From: Phycisphaerae bacterium
GTDB lineage: Bacteria; Planctomycetota; Phycisphaerae; Phycisphaerales; UBA1924
Assembly (NCBI GenBank): GCA_030429705.1
Contig: JAUIES010000001.1
Coordinates: 1,240,001 to 1,304,000 of the forward strand
Direction of reading: 5' to 3'
DNA: 64,000 nucleotides
Positions 53,747 through 63,061 of the stretch are shown in pieces. Below the pieces are notes generated by a model that saw only the letters and a list, made by a program, of their open reading frames with translations, ran no database searches and had not been told where the DNA came from. Positions within the stretch are counted from its first letter, which is position 1. Each line of letters starts with the position of its first letter. A program made the translations under genes and the position numbers.

Positions 53747-54694
53747 ATGCCTTCTGTCCAGCGCATCAACCAAGCACTGCTTGAATCGGCTGCCCAGCGA
53801 CTGGTCACCGTTCCGCCTCAGGATCGCGTCTTGGCTGCTCGACAACTGATTCGAAATGCACCGGCGCACAACATCGATCTATCGCTTATCTGGGGGGTCG
53901 TCAACGACGACACACAAGTTGTCGAACAATCCTGCCTTCTGGTGCCGGCTGCCGGTCGAACAGGGATGCTCTATCTATCAGCGCCGAATGAGACCTATCC
54001 GGAAACCACCGAGCAGCAAGCATCGCGGGTCTCCATTTTGAAAACGGTGTTTGATGCGGTTGATGCTGAGTTGCGTGATCGAATCCGTCTGACGCAAACG
54101 CTCGCCGGTGTTGATGAAGATTGGGCAACGCGCGCCTGCAGGCGTGCCAACATGACCGAGATCGGCCATCTGGCATACCTCAAAAGGGCGATTGCCCGGC
54201 GCGAATCGGAGCCGCCTTCGCTTCCGGATGGTGTTCGTTTGCGTCCCGTTGGCGATCTCAATGCAGAATCGGATCGCGAACTGCTCGCGCTCGCGCTTGA
54301 ACGCAGTTATATCGACACGCTTGATTGTCCCGGTCTTTGTGATTTGCGCGACATTGATGATGTGATCGACTCGCACCAGGCAACAGGTGAATACAACCCC
54401 GCGTTGTGGTGGATCATCGAAGCAGAAAACGAACCACACGGCGCATTACTGCTGGCGCGCTATCCCGATCAATCAGTGATGGAGCTTGTCTACCTCGGCC
54501 TATCACCGACGCTGCGCGGACGCGGGATCGGTCGCAGGATGATGGATTTTGGTTTACACAAGACATCAAAAGCCGGCGTTTCAGAAATGACATGCGCTGT
54601 CGACACCAGGAATGTCTATGCCATGCAACTCTATAAGCATCTTGGGTTCAAACAGTTCGATGTACGCCTGGCGCTGGTGCGACCGACGGCTTAG
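53747..54694 (+). CDS. GNAT-family acetyltransferase
   Basis: A 315-residue protein of two tandem GNAT-like halves, resembling the mycothiol synthase MshD layout. The N-terminal half is degenerate. The C-terminal half has the acetyl-CoA-binding motif LGLSPTLRGRGIGRRMMDFGL (R/Q-x-x-G-x-G/A) and the late VYAMQLYKHLGF typical of GNAT enzymes. GGAGA is 5 bases before the ATG. The target (a small thiol, an antibiotic or a protein) cannot be told. Confidence 0.82.
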   Translation: MPSVQRINQALLESAAQRLVTVPPQDRVLAARQLIRNAPAHNIDLSLIWGVVNDDTQVVEQSCLLVPAAGRTGMLYLSAPNETYPETTEQQASRVSILKTVFDAVDAELRDRIRLTQTLAGVDEDWATRACRRANMTEIGHLAYLKRAIARRESEPPSLPDGVRLRPVGDLNAESDRELLALALERSYIDTLDCPGLCDLRDIDDVIDSHQATGEYNPALWWIIEAENEPHGALLLARYPDQSVMELVYLGLSPTLRGRGIGRRMMDFGLHKTSKAGVSEMTCAVDTRNVYAMQLYKHLGFKQFDVRLALVRPTA

Positions 54695-55221
54695 GAAATG
54701 CGCCGCGCGCGCCGCGATTGAAGCGATCGCGTGCGCGATTGTGATCCCTGCAACGCGCTGGTGGTGCGCCCAGTTTGACTTTGCTTTTACAAGCAGTTGT
54801 TCATATCCGGGTCTTCCAATCGGGAGTCTCGGTGGATAACAATTTTTCTCTGACGGTCATCAAGCACACGCGAGCGCCAGAGCACTTTCGCGCAATTTTC
54901 ATGCATTCAGATCGTTGCATCGACACGCGCTTTGACCTACGCTCTCCATCCGTCAGCCAGGGAGGTTCGGCTGACGAGTTGATCTGAAAAAACCCGTGTT
55001 TTTGAGCGCAATTCAGAAATCACCTTGTTCTTGGTGGTGTCGTTGCGCGCATGTAAATGAACACGGTTTCCAATGGGCAGGCATTCGCCACGCCCGTGCG
55101 TACGCAGGCGGCAAGGACGACGCCCCGGATCGCATCGAAGACGGGGAGCAATCCGTTTTCGTGACTCGGTCTATCGCTGACACAGGCTGTGTCAGCTCTT
55201 GTTGGGTGGAAGGAGCACTGC
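54695..55221. other. candidate oriC / dnaA upstream region
   Basis: No gene is supported in these 527 bases. A DnaA-box-like word (TTATCCACC on the minus strand, 54832-54840) differs from TTATCCACA at the last position. There are two hairpins: CGTCAGCC (54951-54958) with 54969-54976, and a perfect 9-bp palindrome at 55176-55196. AT-rich patches lie near 54840-54850 and 54985-55002. With only one good box, an origin is a suggestion rather than a call. Confidence 0.4.
55176..55196. promoter_or_regulatory. perfect inverted repeat before dnaA
   Basis: GCTGACACA (55176-55184), spacer GGC, then TGTGTCAGC (55188-55196). It lies ten bases upstream of the dnaA ribosome binding site. It could be an operator for a dimeric repressor or an RNA hairpin limiting translation. 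Confidence 0.5.
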
Positions 55222-56763
55222 GTGCACAAAGGTCCGTCGAATCGTTCGCAAGGCCAACTCAACGAACAAACACCCCAGTCGCATCGTGCATTCCGTCATG
55301 CCGAATCGACCGGGCTCCTTGATCATCTTCAAGGTCTGTTCAGTCGAGAACTTGGCGAGGATCGATTTGCGCGGTTCTTCTCGAACCAAACACAACTCGG
55401 TGTTGATGACCAGCGCGTCCGTGTGACGGTACCAAATCGATTTACGCGTGACTTGCTCGAACGGCGTTTTGGGTGCGACTTGCGCCGCGTGCTCAAAGAA
55501 GAATCCACGCGGCGCGGGTGCGACCTCGAACTCAGTTTCAAAGTCGATGATGCAGCGTTTGAGTCGGCGCCCGATCGGTCAGCGATCCAAGGCCCGCGCG
55601 CCACGCCGATCGAACGCCCCAAGCGTCGTTCGCCGCGCGTCCGAACGGTCGAACTCAAGCATCGCCTCGATGACTTCATCGTGGGGGATGCCAACCGCGT
55701 TGCTCACGCGGCTGCCCGTCGCATCGCAGAGGGCGGCGACGATGGCACCTGCAGTCCGTTGTTCATCCATGGCGCGTGCGGGCTTGGCAAGACACACCTG
55801 CTTCAGGGTGTCGCGTCACGCTATCGCCAGTTGTTTCCTGATGAACGCGTGCTGTACCTGACGGCTGAGGTGTTTACCAATGAATTCGTGGCTGCTGTCC
55901 AGAATGGATCGATGGCGTCGTTCCGCAAGTTGTACCGCAATGTTGCGCTGCTTTGCATAGATGACATTCATTTCGTCGCTGGCAAAACCGCGACGCAGAA
56001 CGAACTGCTGCACACGCTCGACGCGATTGCGCCGGGGAATGCCCGGATTGTGCTCGCGTCAGATGCGCACCCGCGCACGATTGCGCGGTTCAACGCGGCG
56101 CTTGTGTCAAGGTTGATCTCGGGTGCGGTCGTGCGGCTCGACCATCCGGATGTTGAGATGCGGACGCGGATCGTCGAACAAATGGCGAAAACGCGCAGCC
56201 TGCCGCTCGCGCCGGGCGGGGCGAGCCTTATCGCACAGCACGCAGCGAATGCTGACGATGCATCGGTCCGCGATCTTGAAGGGGCCCTCACGCAGGTCGA
56301 AGCGGTCTGGAGACTGCTCCCGGAACTCGCCGGGCCGGACGGGCGCATTGGTGGCGTGATCGTGCAGCACGCACTCGAAATGCGCAAGCAAGGCGTGTCA
56401 TCATTCAAAAACGGTCAGCGCGGCGGCAAGCCCATTCAGGTCGAATCCATCCTCCGCATCGTGTGCGATGAACTCGAGGTCGAACTTTCAGAAGTCCTCG
56501 GACAAGGGAAGCACCGCAAGGTTGTGTTGGCTCGATCGATGGCGGTCTACGCTGCCCGCGAATTGACGACCAAGAGTTATCCCGAGATCGCTCAGGCGAT
56601 GGCGCGGACGAGTCACTCGACGGTGGTCAGTGCATTCAAGCGGCTGAGCGGACAGATCGCTGAGGGCAAGCCGGTGAAGGTTGGCGGGCCGCACGACGGG
56701 CTGACGACGGGCGCGCTGGCGGACCGGCTGCTCGACCGGGTTCGTCGGGATGTGAGCCGGTGA
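55222..56763 (+). CDS. dnaA: chromosomal replication initiator DnaA
   Basis: DnaA binds DnaA boxes at oriC and melts the duplex. The 513-residue product has domain I (about 30-105), a basic Pro/Arg-rich linker (about 125-140), the AAA+ domain with Walker A HGACGLGKTH (183-192) and Walker B LLCIDDIHF (Asp247, Asp248), and domain IV with the signature TSHSTVVSAFKRL. The start is the GTG at 55222, because AAGGAG lies 6 bases upstream; the GTG at 55189 has none. It is not followed by dnaN or recF. Confidence 0.95.
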   Translation: MHKGPSNRSQGQLNEQTPQSHRAFRHAESTGLLDHLQGLFSRELGEDRFARFFSNQTQLGVDDQRVRVTVPNRFTRDLLERRFGCDLRRVLKEESTRRGCDLELSFKVDDAAFESAPDRSAIQGPRATPIERPKRRSPRVRTVELKHRLDDFIVGDANRVAHAAARRIAEGGDDGTCSPLFIHGACGLGKTHLLQGVASRYRQLFPDERVLYLTAEVFTNEFVAAVQNGSMASFRKLYRNVALLCIDDIHFVAGKTATQNELLHTLDAIAPGNARIVLASDAHPRTIARFNAALVSRLISGAVVRLDHPDVEMRTRIVEQMAKTRSLPLAPGGASLIAQHAANADDASVRDLEGALTQVEAVWRLLPELAGPDGRIGGVIVQHALEMRKQGVSSFKNGQRGGKPIQVESILRIVCDELEVELSEVLGQGKHRKVVLARSMAVYAARELTTKSYPEIAQAMARTSHSTVVSAFKRLSGQIAEGKPVKVGGPHDGLTTGALADRLLDRVRRDVSR

Positions 56764-56843
56764 ATCGGGACCGATGCGGGGCTGTTGGGCGAAGCAATTG
56801 AATCAAAAAAAACGCGGAGATGCGGAGGGGCGCGGGCTTCGTT

Positions 56844-58697
56844 TCAGTCCTCGCGCTTGTCGATCTTCATGTGATCGAACAGCCTGTTTTCGAGGTCGTA
56901 GACGAAGAACTCGAGCGTGCGGCCGTTGATGCGGACCATGCAGTAGTGGTGGCCCTGGCGAACGGTGTTGTTAAATGCCGGGCGTGTCGGGCTGGGCACT
57001 TCGAGTCCGCCGCCTCCGCCGCCGGTGATGGTGTAGACGACGCCGCGGTCATCGGTGACGCGTCCGCCTTCGATGGGCCAAGTGCGTTCATAACTGTGGA
57101 TGTGGCCGTTCATGACCAGATCGACGCCGTGCTTGTCATAGAGCGTGCTCAGGACGCGAACGCGGAGGTCGCCGCGTGTGCCTTGGCCGACCCAGGTGTC
57201 GCCATAGTCGTTGTCGTCTGACGAGTAGGGGGGGTGATGATGCACGACGAACTTCCAGATAGCATCTGATTCACCAAGGGCTTGGTCGAGCCAGACATAT
57301 TGCTCTGAGCCGGGGCTGACATCGCGGTTGGTGTCGATCATGAAAAAATCAGCGTCACCCTGGCTGAACGCGTAGTAGTACTCTGGTTCGGGGAGTGAGA
57401 AATAGCGGTAGTAGTGCCGTGCGTCTTGCTCGTGATTGCCGAGGACGGGGTACACGGTGACGCGGCTGAGCAGCGCAGCCATGTTGCCGGTGAAGAATTC
57501 GTGAGTCCAGTCGGTTTTCTCGCTACCGGTGCCGGTGAGGTCGCCGGGGTGGATGATGAAGCCCGGGCGTTGGCCCCAGATGTACTCGGCGAGTTGGCTG
57601 GCGACCGTCGGGTTGTCCTGCGTGTCGCTGAGGATGGCGAAAGCGATTGGTGTGTGGCGCGGTGCCGCGGTTTGAAAGGTGAGGACTTCGGTCTCGAGTT
57701 CCTGTTCTTTGTCGTCGATCAGTGAGACCTGATAGAAGTACGGCTCACCGGGCTCGAGCCCTTCGAGCATCACTTCGCACAACATCGAGGTCTCCTGAAT
57801 CGGGACTTCGCGGCCAAAGTTCTCGTCAGGACCAAACCGCACCGCGCCCATGACCGGTCTTGTGGTTTCAAAAACGATGCGAATGGAATCGCGAGTCGCG
57901 TATTGGAGGAAAGGCTGCACCTGCCAGTCGAGGTCATCGGAGATGGGCACTTCTTCAGCCTTGCGAACGGGCAGATCGACCCGGGCGGCGTGGTGCTCGA
58001 ACTGATCGGCGACCCAGTCGGCGCCAGCCGCCATGTCGTACAGGCGGACATCCATGAGTCGACCATGGTGTGGATGGAACTCGTTGTCGTCGGCGTAGGA
58101 CCCGAGCATGACGGGCGCCTTGTCCGGGTAGAGGATGTCACCTGACTGTGCTGTGGTCTCAGCATCGAGTTGTCCATTGACATAGAGGCGGGCGGTCGTG
58201 CCGTCGTAGGTGGCGACGACCTGATAGACCTGCCCTTCGTCGTAACGGGTCTTGCCGGTGAGGTAGGTCAAGTAGCCATCGCCATCGTCGGCGCCGGTGG
58301 TCGCGAGGGCGAAGGTGAAGTGTTGGTTGTTGTATCCGAGCACCCAGCCTTGTTCAGATTCGCCGTTGTCCTGGACGCAAGACAGGACCCCACCCCATCG
58401 CTGCGGGACCATGACAGAAAGCCACGCGGAGACAGTCATTTCACGGGTAGGCAGGACATCAGCGAGTTCTGCGATGTCGTTTGCGATGGTGAGGCGGTCA
58501 TCTGGCTGGAGTTCAGACCCGCCGCCTTCGTCTTCGGGGACAAAAAACAATGGGTCCGCAAGGTCGATCGCGGGTCCAATCTGAGATCGTAGTTGTGAAC
58601 CGACCACATCTGAAGAGAGAAGTGGATAAGCGAGGACGGGGTCAGGTCCGTCGTGGGCAGCGAAAAGGGCCAGTGAAACCAAGAAGGCGTGCATCAT
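56844..58697 (-). CDS. exported LamG - purple acid phosphatase-like metallophosphatase
   Basis: A 617-residue secreted protein. After a signal peptide (MMHAFLVSLALFAAH) comes a LamG/concanavalin-like domain (about 50-235: MTVSAWLSVMVPQRWGGVLSC ... RLYVNGQLD), then a fibronectin III-like domain (about 255-350) and a metallophosphoesterase domain of the purple acid phosphatase type. The metal motifs are AILSDTQD, IIHPGDLTG, VLGNHEQD, VVHHHPP and MNGHIHSYERTWP. It probably releases phosphate from organic esters outside the cell. Two adjacent ATG codons (58697, 58694) are both possible starts, and no strong ribosome binding site is seen. Confidence 0.85.
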   Translation of the reverse strand: MMHAFLVSLALFAAHDGPDPVLAYPLLSSDVVGSQLRSQIGPAIDLADPLFFVPEDEGGGSELQPDDRLTIANDIAELADVLPTREMTVSAWLSVMVPQRWGGVLSCVQDNGESEQGWVLGYNNQHFTFALATTGADDGDGYLTYLTGKTRYDEGQVYQVVATYDGTTARLYVNGQLDAETTAQSGDILYPDKAPVMLGSYADDNEFHPHHGRLMDVRLYDMAAGADWVADQFEHHAARVDLPVRKAEEVPISDDLDWQVQPFLQYATRDSIRIVFETTRPVMGAVRFGPDENFGREVPIQETSMLCEVMLEGLEPGEPYFYQVSLIDDKEQELETEVLTFQTAAPRHTPIAFAILSDTQDNPTVASQLAEYIWGQRPGFIIHPGDLTGTGSEKTDWTHEFFTGNMAALLSRVTVYPVLGNHEQDARHYYRYFSLPEPEYYYAFSQGDADFFMIDTNRDVSPGSEQYVWLDQALGESDAIWKFVVHHHPPYSSDDNDYGDTWVGQGTRGDLRVRVLSTLYDKHGVDLVMNGHIHSYERTWPIEGGRVTDDRGVVYTITGGGGGGLEVPSPTRPAFNNTVRQGHHYCMVRINGRTLEFFVYDLENRLFDHMKIDKRED

Positions 58698-58781
58698 GCT
58701 GGGAGCATACAGCGATCGCGGTGAGGCAGCACCCCATTCGCTAAGGTATACAGCCTTGAACGACCGACCTCCTTTGGGTGC

Positions 58782-59942
58782 ATGATGTCTGACCAGTCCA
58801 TTCCTTTGAGTAAGCCTGATATTTCTGCGCTGGAAGAGCGTTTGGTGCTTGAGACGCTTCGTTCGGGTCGGCTGAGTATTGGGCCGATGGTTGAGCGTTT
58901 TGAAGCCGGGGTGGCCGAAGCAGCGGGTTGTGCGCACGGGGTGGCGGTCAATAGCGGGACTTCGGGGCTTCACGCGTTGCTTTTGGCTCTGGGGATCGGG
59001 CCGGGCGACGAGGTGATTACCACGCCGTTTTCGTTTATCGCGAGTTCGAACTGCATTGCGTTCGTGGGGGCGACGCCGGTGTTTGTTGATATTGACCCTG
59101 GGTCACTCAATATGGACCCGGCGGCGGTCGAAGCGGCGATCGGGCCTCGGACCAAGGCGATCCTGGCGGTCGAGGCGTTTGGCAACCCGGTTCATATGGA
59201 TACCTACGCCCGGATCGCAGCACGGCACGAGTTGGTGCTCATCGAGGATGCCTGCGAAGCCCTCGGGACGACGCTGGCGGGCCGAAAAGCGGGATCTTTT
59301 GGCCGGGCAGCGGTTTTCGGGTTCTATCCCAACAAGCAGATCACCACGGGCGAAGGCGGGATGATCGTGACTGATGACGAGGTCCTCGCCGATCAATGTC
59401 GGTCGATCCGGAATCAGGGGCGTGCAGCAGGACAGGTCAGCGGGAGCCAGGGTTCGTGGTTGACGCATGAGCGAATTGGGTACAACTTTCGGCTCAGCGA
59501 GGTGAGTGCTGCGATCGGCGTGGCACAGTTGCAACGATTTGATTCGATCGTTGAAGCCCGGCGGCGGGTTGCTGACAATTACATGCAGCGTTTGATGGGC
59601 GTGCCCGAGTTGGTGTTGCCCACGGTCGCATCAGGAGTCAAACCGAGTTGGTTTGTGTTCGTTGTGCGTCTTGAGACGCGATTTGCAGAAGCGGAGCGGG
59701 ATCGAATCATTCATGGACTCCGCGCCCACGATGTGGGGTCCGCAGCGTACTTTCCATGCATTCACCTGCAGCCTTGCTATCAGCGGAAATACGGCTTTCG
59801 GAAGGGCGAATTTCCGATCGCCGAGTCGGTGAGTCATCGAACGATCGCGTTGCCTTTCTATGCCGGGCTGACCACCCGTGATATCGATCTGGTGGCGCAG
59901 ACGCTCGAAGTGATGATTTCGCGAGAGCACCTTTCGCGATAG
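58782..59942 (+). CDS. DegT/DnrJ/EryC1/StrS-family aminotransferase
   Basis: A 386-residue PLP aminotransferase of the sugar-nucleotide family. Visible parts are the substrate strand IPLSKPDI, VNSGTSGLHALLLALGIGPGDEVITTPFSF, the PLP-binding EDACEALGT, the Schiff-base lysine in FGFYPNKQITTGEGG and the C-terminal RTIALPFYAGLT. These enzymes make amino-sugars for surface polysaccharides or antibiotics. It is divergent from the metallophosphatase and has no sugar-pathway neighbours. Substrate unknown. Confidence 0.9.
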   Translation: MMSDQSIPLSKPDISALEERLVLETLRSGRLSIGPMVERFEAGVAEAAGCAHGVAVNSGTSGLHALLLALGIGPGDEVITTPFSFIASSNCIAFVGATPVFVDIDPGSLNMDPAAVEAAIGPRTKAILAVEAFGNPVHMDTYARIAARHELVLIEDACEALGTTLAGRKAGSFGRAAVFGFYPNKQITTGEGGMIVTDDEVLADQCRSIRNQGRAAGQVSGSQGSWLTHERIGYNFRLSEVSAAIGVAQLQRFDSIVEARRRVADNYMQRLMGVPELVLPTVASGVKPSWFVFVVRLETRFAEAERDRIIHGLRAHDVGSAAYFPCIHLQPCYQRKYGFRKGEFPIAESVSHRTIALPFYAGLTTRDIDLVAQTLEVMISREHLSR

Positions 59943-60003
59943 GGGTTGGAATCGGATCAGAATCGGGCTACACTTCCCGCCACGCCTTTGGGAGGCCAGA
60001 ATC

Positions 60004-60291
60004 ATGCCGAAAGTATGCTACTACACCGGTAAGAAAACCGGGTTCGGAAAAAACCGCACTTATCGCGGTCAGAAACTGTCGAAGGGCGGCTTCGGCCTCA
60101 AGCCCACCGGCATCACCCGTCGGACATTCAAGCCGAACCTGCAGACGGTGCGGGCCGAGGTTGTCGATGACAACGGCGTGAAGCAGATGAAGAAAATCAA
60201 AGTCTCGACCAAAGCGATCCGTAGCGGACTCGTGGTCAAGCCCTTGCGACGCAAGTATGGGTACACCCGTCTGCAGAACGAAGCCGAGTAA
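60004..60291 (+). CDS. rpmB: 50S ribosomal protein bL28
   Basis: The 95-residue product begins MPKVCYYTGKKTGFGKNRTYRGQK and continues with TGITRRTFKPNLQTVRA, the bL28 fold of the large subunit. The second cysteine of a zinc form is missing, as is common. GGGAGG precedes the ATG. It is monocistronic with its own terminator. Confidence 0.92.
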   Translation: MPKVCYYTGKKTGFGKNRTYRGQKLSKGGFGLKPTGITRRTFKPNLQTVRAEVVDDNGVKQMKKIKVSTKAIRSGLVVKPLRRKYGYTRLQNEAE

Positions 60292-60324
60292 CTGGCTGCG
60301 TTGATCAACCGAGATGTTCACCGA

Positions 60325-60351
60325 CCCGCCCGGATCTGGGCGGGTTTTTTT
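60325..60351 (+). terminator. rpmB terminator
   Basis: CCCGCCC (60325-60331) pairs with GGGCGGG (60338-60344) around a 6-base loop; seven T follow. Confidence 0.88.
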
Positions 60352-60445
60352 ATGCTTCGGCAAACTTCAGAAGCGTGCGAATTGGTGTTTGCGCAGACGG
60401 TTTGACCGAATACACTGTGACAGCAGGTCAACTTCGAGGGTGCCG

Positions 60446-61042
60446 ATGCTTTGTGAGTGTGGTAAAAATGAGGCGACGGTCCGCGAAACGGTCATCATCA
60501 ACGGCAAGTCCATTGAAAAGAACCTGTGCGAACAGTGCGCCCAAGATCTTGGGCTCGCGCCGACGACCCATCATCCGGCATTGCACGAGTTGGTCAAACA
60601 GTTTGTCCATGAGCCCGGGGTTACGGAAGCCCAGCCACTGAAGGCTGAAGAGATTGCGTGTTCGACCTGTTCATTGACCTATACGCGATTCAAACAGACC
60701 GGTCTCCTTGGGTGTGGTTTGTGCTACAAGTCATTTGAAGAGCAGGTCGGCCCGTTGATTGAGCGCGCGCACGAAGGGGCGACGCACCATGTGGGCAAGA
60801 TCCCGCGCAGCGCGCTCGAGCGTTCTCGCCATGGCGGGCCGGATCGTCTGGAGATCTTGCTGGGGACGACCGAAGAGCGGCTTCGGCGGATGGGCGAATT
60901 GCGTCGGCAACTTGATGAAGCGGTCGAAGCGGAGCAGTTTGAACGAGCGGCAACGCTGCGCGACGAGTTGCACCGGCTCGATCAGTTGAAGCCTGGGCAG
61001 GTTTTGCCAGACGAGTTCTCATCGACGCATGGGGAGGAGTGA
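60446..61042 (+). CDS. mcsA: McsA-like zinc-finger UVR protein
   Basis: McsA activates the arginine kinase McsB and helps ClpC recognise substrates. The 198-residue product has cysteine pairs at Cys3/Cys5, Cys28/Cys31, Cys72/Cys75 and Cys90/Cys93 for two zinc sites, and a C-terminal UVR motif (LRRQLDEAVEAEQFERAATLRDEL). The ATG at 60446 follows GAGGGTG. It is the first gene of mcsA-mcsB-comF, with the next start 2 bases after its stop. CtsR is absent. Confidence 0.9.
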   Translation: MLCECGKNEATVRETVIINGKSIEKNLCEQCAQDLGLAPTTHHPALHELVKQFVHEPGVTEAQPLKAEEIACSTCSLTYTRFKQTGLLGCGLCYKSFEEQVGPLIERAHEGATHHVGKIPRSALERSRHGGPDRLEILLGTTEERLRRMGELRRQLDEAVEAEQFERAATLRDELHRLDQLKPGQVLPDEFSSTHGEE

Positions 61043-61044
61043 CA

Positions 61045-62151
61045 ATGGTCAGTTCACCCCCCCCAAATGAAGATGGAGCCAAGCCCGCGTACGGCGCGAC
61101 CACGGAATGGCTGCGCAACGAAGGTGCGGCGTGCGATGTCGTGTTGTCTTCGCGTGTTCGGCTTGCGAGAAATCTGGCTGCACATCGATTTGTTCCTCAG
61201 TCTGATCGAACTCAGCGGCAGCAGGTTGTATCGCTGAGCCAGCAAGCGATCAGCGAGATCGGTTCGTGTGTCTGGATCGACATACATCGAACAAATGACC
61301 TCGAAAAGCAGTTGTTCGTCGAACGCCAGTTAATGAGTCGCCAACATGCGCGAGGCAAACTCGCTGGTGGAATTGGTGGGCCTGATGAACCGCGCGGGCT
61401 TGCGGTTTCTTTGCCTGATGAGCGCGTCGCGATCATGGTCAATGAAGAAGACCACTTGCGCATTCAGTGCATGCGTTCGGGGCTGGCGCTGAGCGAGGCA
61501 CTCGCCGCTGCGGACACACTTGACGACGAGTTGGAAGCACGCCTTGAGTTCGCGTTCAGCCCGCGATTTGGATACCTCACCGCGTGCCCGACCAATGTTG
61601 GCACAGGGGCGCGATTCAGTGTCATGTTGCATTTACCCGGGCTCAAACTGCTTGGCGATATCGACAAGGTCAAGCGGGCGGCTGAAGACATGTCGCTCGC
61701 TGTGCGCGGGTTTTACGGCGAAGGATCAAAAGCGATTGGTGACTTCTATCAGGTCTCGAACCAAACCACCTTGGGCAAGACCGAGCAGGTCTTGCTGCAG
61801 GAACTTGAACGCGACATCATCCCGCGTGTCATGGACTACGAACGGCACGCGCGGCGAACGCTTTTCGAGAAACGAAAGTCGACGACGCAGGATCGGATCA
61901 TGCGGTCGGTTGGTCTTGCGAAATATGTCCAGTTAATCTCGACGGAAGAAGCGATGGAGCACCTGAGCATGATCAGGCTCGGTGCTGCGATCGGGATGCT
62001 CAATGGGTCGTCTATGCAAGCGGTGAACAAGTTGTTCTTGCTTGTTCAGCCGGGACACCTGCAGCACAGGGCGGGCCATGCGTTGACGCAGCACGAACGA
62101 CGGGTCGAGCGAGCCGCGGTGTTACGCGAGTATTTGCGGGATGTCGGCTGA
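61045..62151 (+). CDS. mcsB: protein arginine kinase McsB
   Basis: McsB phosphorylates arginine side chains, marking proteins for degradation by ClpCP. The 368-residue product belongs to the ATP:guanido phosphotransferase family: SSRVRLARNL near the N-terminus, FGYLTACPTNVGTGARFSVMLHLPGL with the catalytic Cys and ATP-binding arginines, and RLGAAIGML near the end. The ATG at 61045 is chosen because GGAGG lies 6-7 bases upstream; a GTG at 61039 would be too close. In Firmicutes an RDxxRA motif near the C-terminus binds phosphoarginine. Here the aligned stretch reads RRVERA. Confidence 0.92.
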   Translation: MVSSPPPNEDGAKPAYGATTEWLRNEGAACDVVLSSRVRLARNLAAHRFVPQSDRTQRQQVVSLSQQAISEIGSCVWIDIHRTNDLEKQLFVERQLMSRQHARGKLAGGIGGPDEPRGLAVSLPDERVAIMVNEEDHLRIQCMRSGLALSEALAAADTLDDELEARLEFAFSPRFGYLTACPTNVGTGARFSVMLHLPGLKLLGDIDKVKRAAEDMSLAVRGFYGEGSKAIGDFYQVSNQTTLGKTEQVLLQELERDIIPRVMDYERHARRTLFEKRKSTTQDRIMRSVGLAKYVQLISTEEAMEHLSMIRLGAAIGMLNGSSMQAVNKLFLLVQPGHLQHRAGHALTQHERRVERAAVLREYLRDVG

Positions 62152-63013
62152 GCAGAAAACAACTCGCTTTGTGTGGCCGCCGCGTCCGATTGAAGACCAG
62201 CCGGAGCGCGAAATCACAACCGTCAGCGGGCAGTCCGGGCTGCTCGATGTTTTTGAAACGCAACTGCTTGGGCGTACTGGGTTGTCATTTGAACGGCGTT
62301 CACGACAACTTGGGTGGCAGCCGGACGCGATCGAAGACTACTGCGTTCGGTGCGGCGGGTCTGTCGGCCCGCACGAATCAGACGGCGAAGGGTGCCCGAC
62401 TTGCCGAAGGAAGCGGTTGCCCTGGCAACGGGCGATTCGGCTCGGGGCATACGCGGGTCATCTTCAGGTTTCGATTCGAGATCTCAAGTTTCGCGCCTGG
62501 CGGCAAACCGGCGTCGAGCTGGGGCGGTGCATGGGCGATCGTTTGGCGTGGCACCTCGAGCGGGCAAACACTGAGCCCTCCGACGCGGTGATCGTCCCGG
62601 TGCCCTGTCATTGGACGCGTCGCGTGCGATTTGGCGTGGACCACACGCTGGTTCTTGCCCGGGCAGCTTCAGGGCAGTGCGGGGTGCCGGTGCGTCGGTT
62701 GCTTACTCGCAGACCGGGCCCGAGGCAGTTGCAGGTGAGCGCGACCGAACGCTCGCGGAATGTCTCGCGTGCATTCCAAAAACGGCGTTTTGGCAGGTTG
62801 CAGGCACCGAAACTCGTGATTGTGTTGGACGATGTCAGGACGACCGGTGCGACACTTCGTGCGTGCTGTCGAACGATTCGGTCGGGATACCCGGTGGAGA
62901 GTGTGTGGGTGGTGACTGCGGGTGTGACACCGATGCGAAATCGTCGCGAACGAGCGAACCGGCTTGAGGGGGCTGAGAGGTCAATTCCGGTGATGGCGGT
63001 GCAAGAAAATTGA
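62141..63013 (+). CDS. comF: ComF-like phosphoribosyltransferase-fold protein
   Basis: ComF helps internalise transforming DNA in naturally competent bacteria, but homologues exist widely. The 290-residue product has an N-terminal zinc-ribbon pattern (YCVRCGG ... GCPTCRRK), then a PRTase domain with the PRPP-binding motif VIVLDDVRTTGATL and the VPVPCHWTRRVRFGVDHTLVLA strand-loop typical of ComF. Its ATG overlaps the end of mcsB by 11 bases, so it is translated from the same mRNA. No competence pilus genes are adjacent; a pilus-like supply exists elsewhere in the window as pseudopilins. Confidence 0.88.
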   Translation: MSAEQKTTRFVWPPRPIEDQPEREITTVSGQSGLLDVFETQLLGRTGLSFERRSRQLGWQPDAIEDYCVRCGGSVGPHESDGEGCPTCRRKRLPWQRAIRLGAYAGHLQVSIRDLKFRAWRQTGVELGRCMGDRLAWHLERANTEPSDAVIVPVPCHWTRRVRFGVDHTLVLARAASGQCGVPVRRLLTRRPGPRQLQVSATERSRNVSRAFQKRRFGRLQAPKLVIVLDDVRTTGATLRACCRTIRSGYPVESVWVVTAGVTPMRNRRERANRLEGAERSIPVMAVQEN

Positions 63014-63033
63014 AGATCCTTGCATTGAAGAGA

Positions 63034-63061
63034 TTGACTTGATTGTGTTGGGGGCTACACT
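63034..63061 (+). promoter_or_regulatory. sigma-70-like promoter upstream of 16S rRNA
   Basis: TTGACT (63034-63039) and TACACT (63056-63061) are 16 bases apart, giving a transcript start near 63068. An AT-rich stretch just upstream could act as an UP element. Confidence 0.55.
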
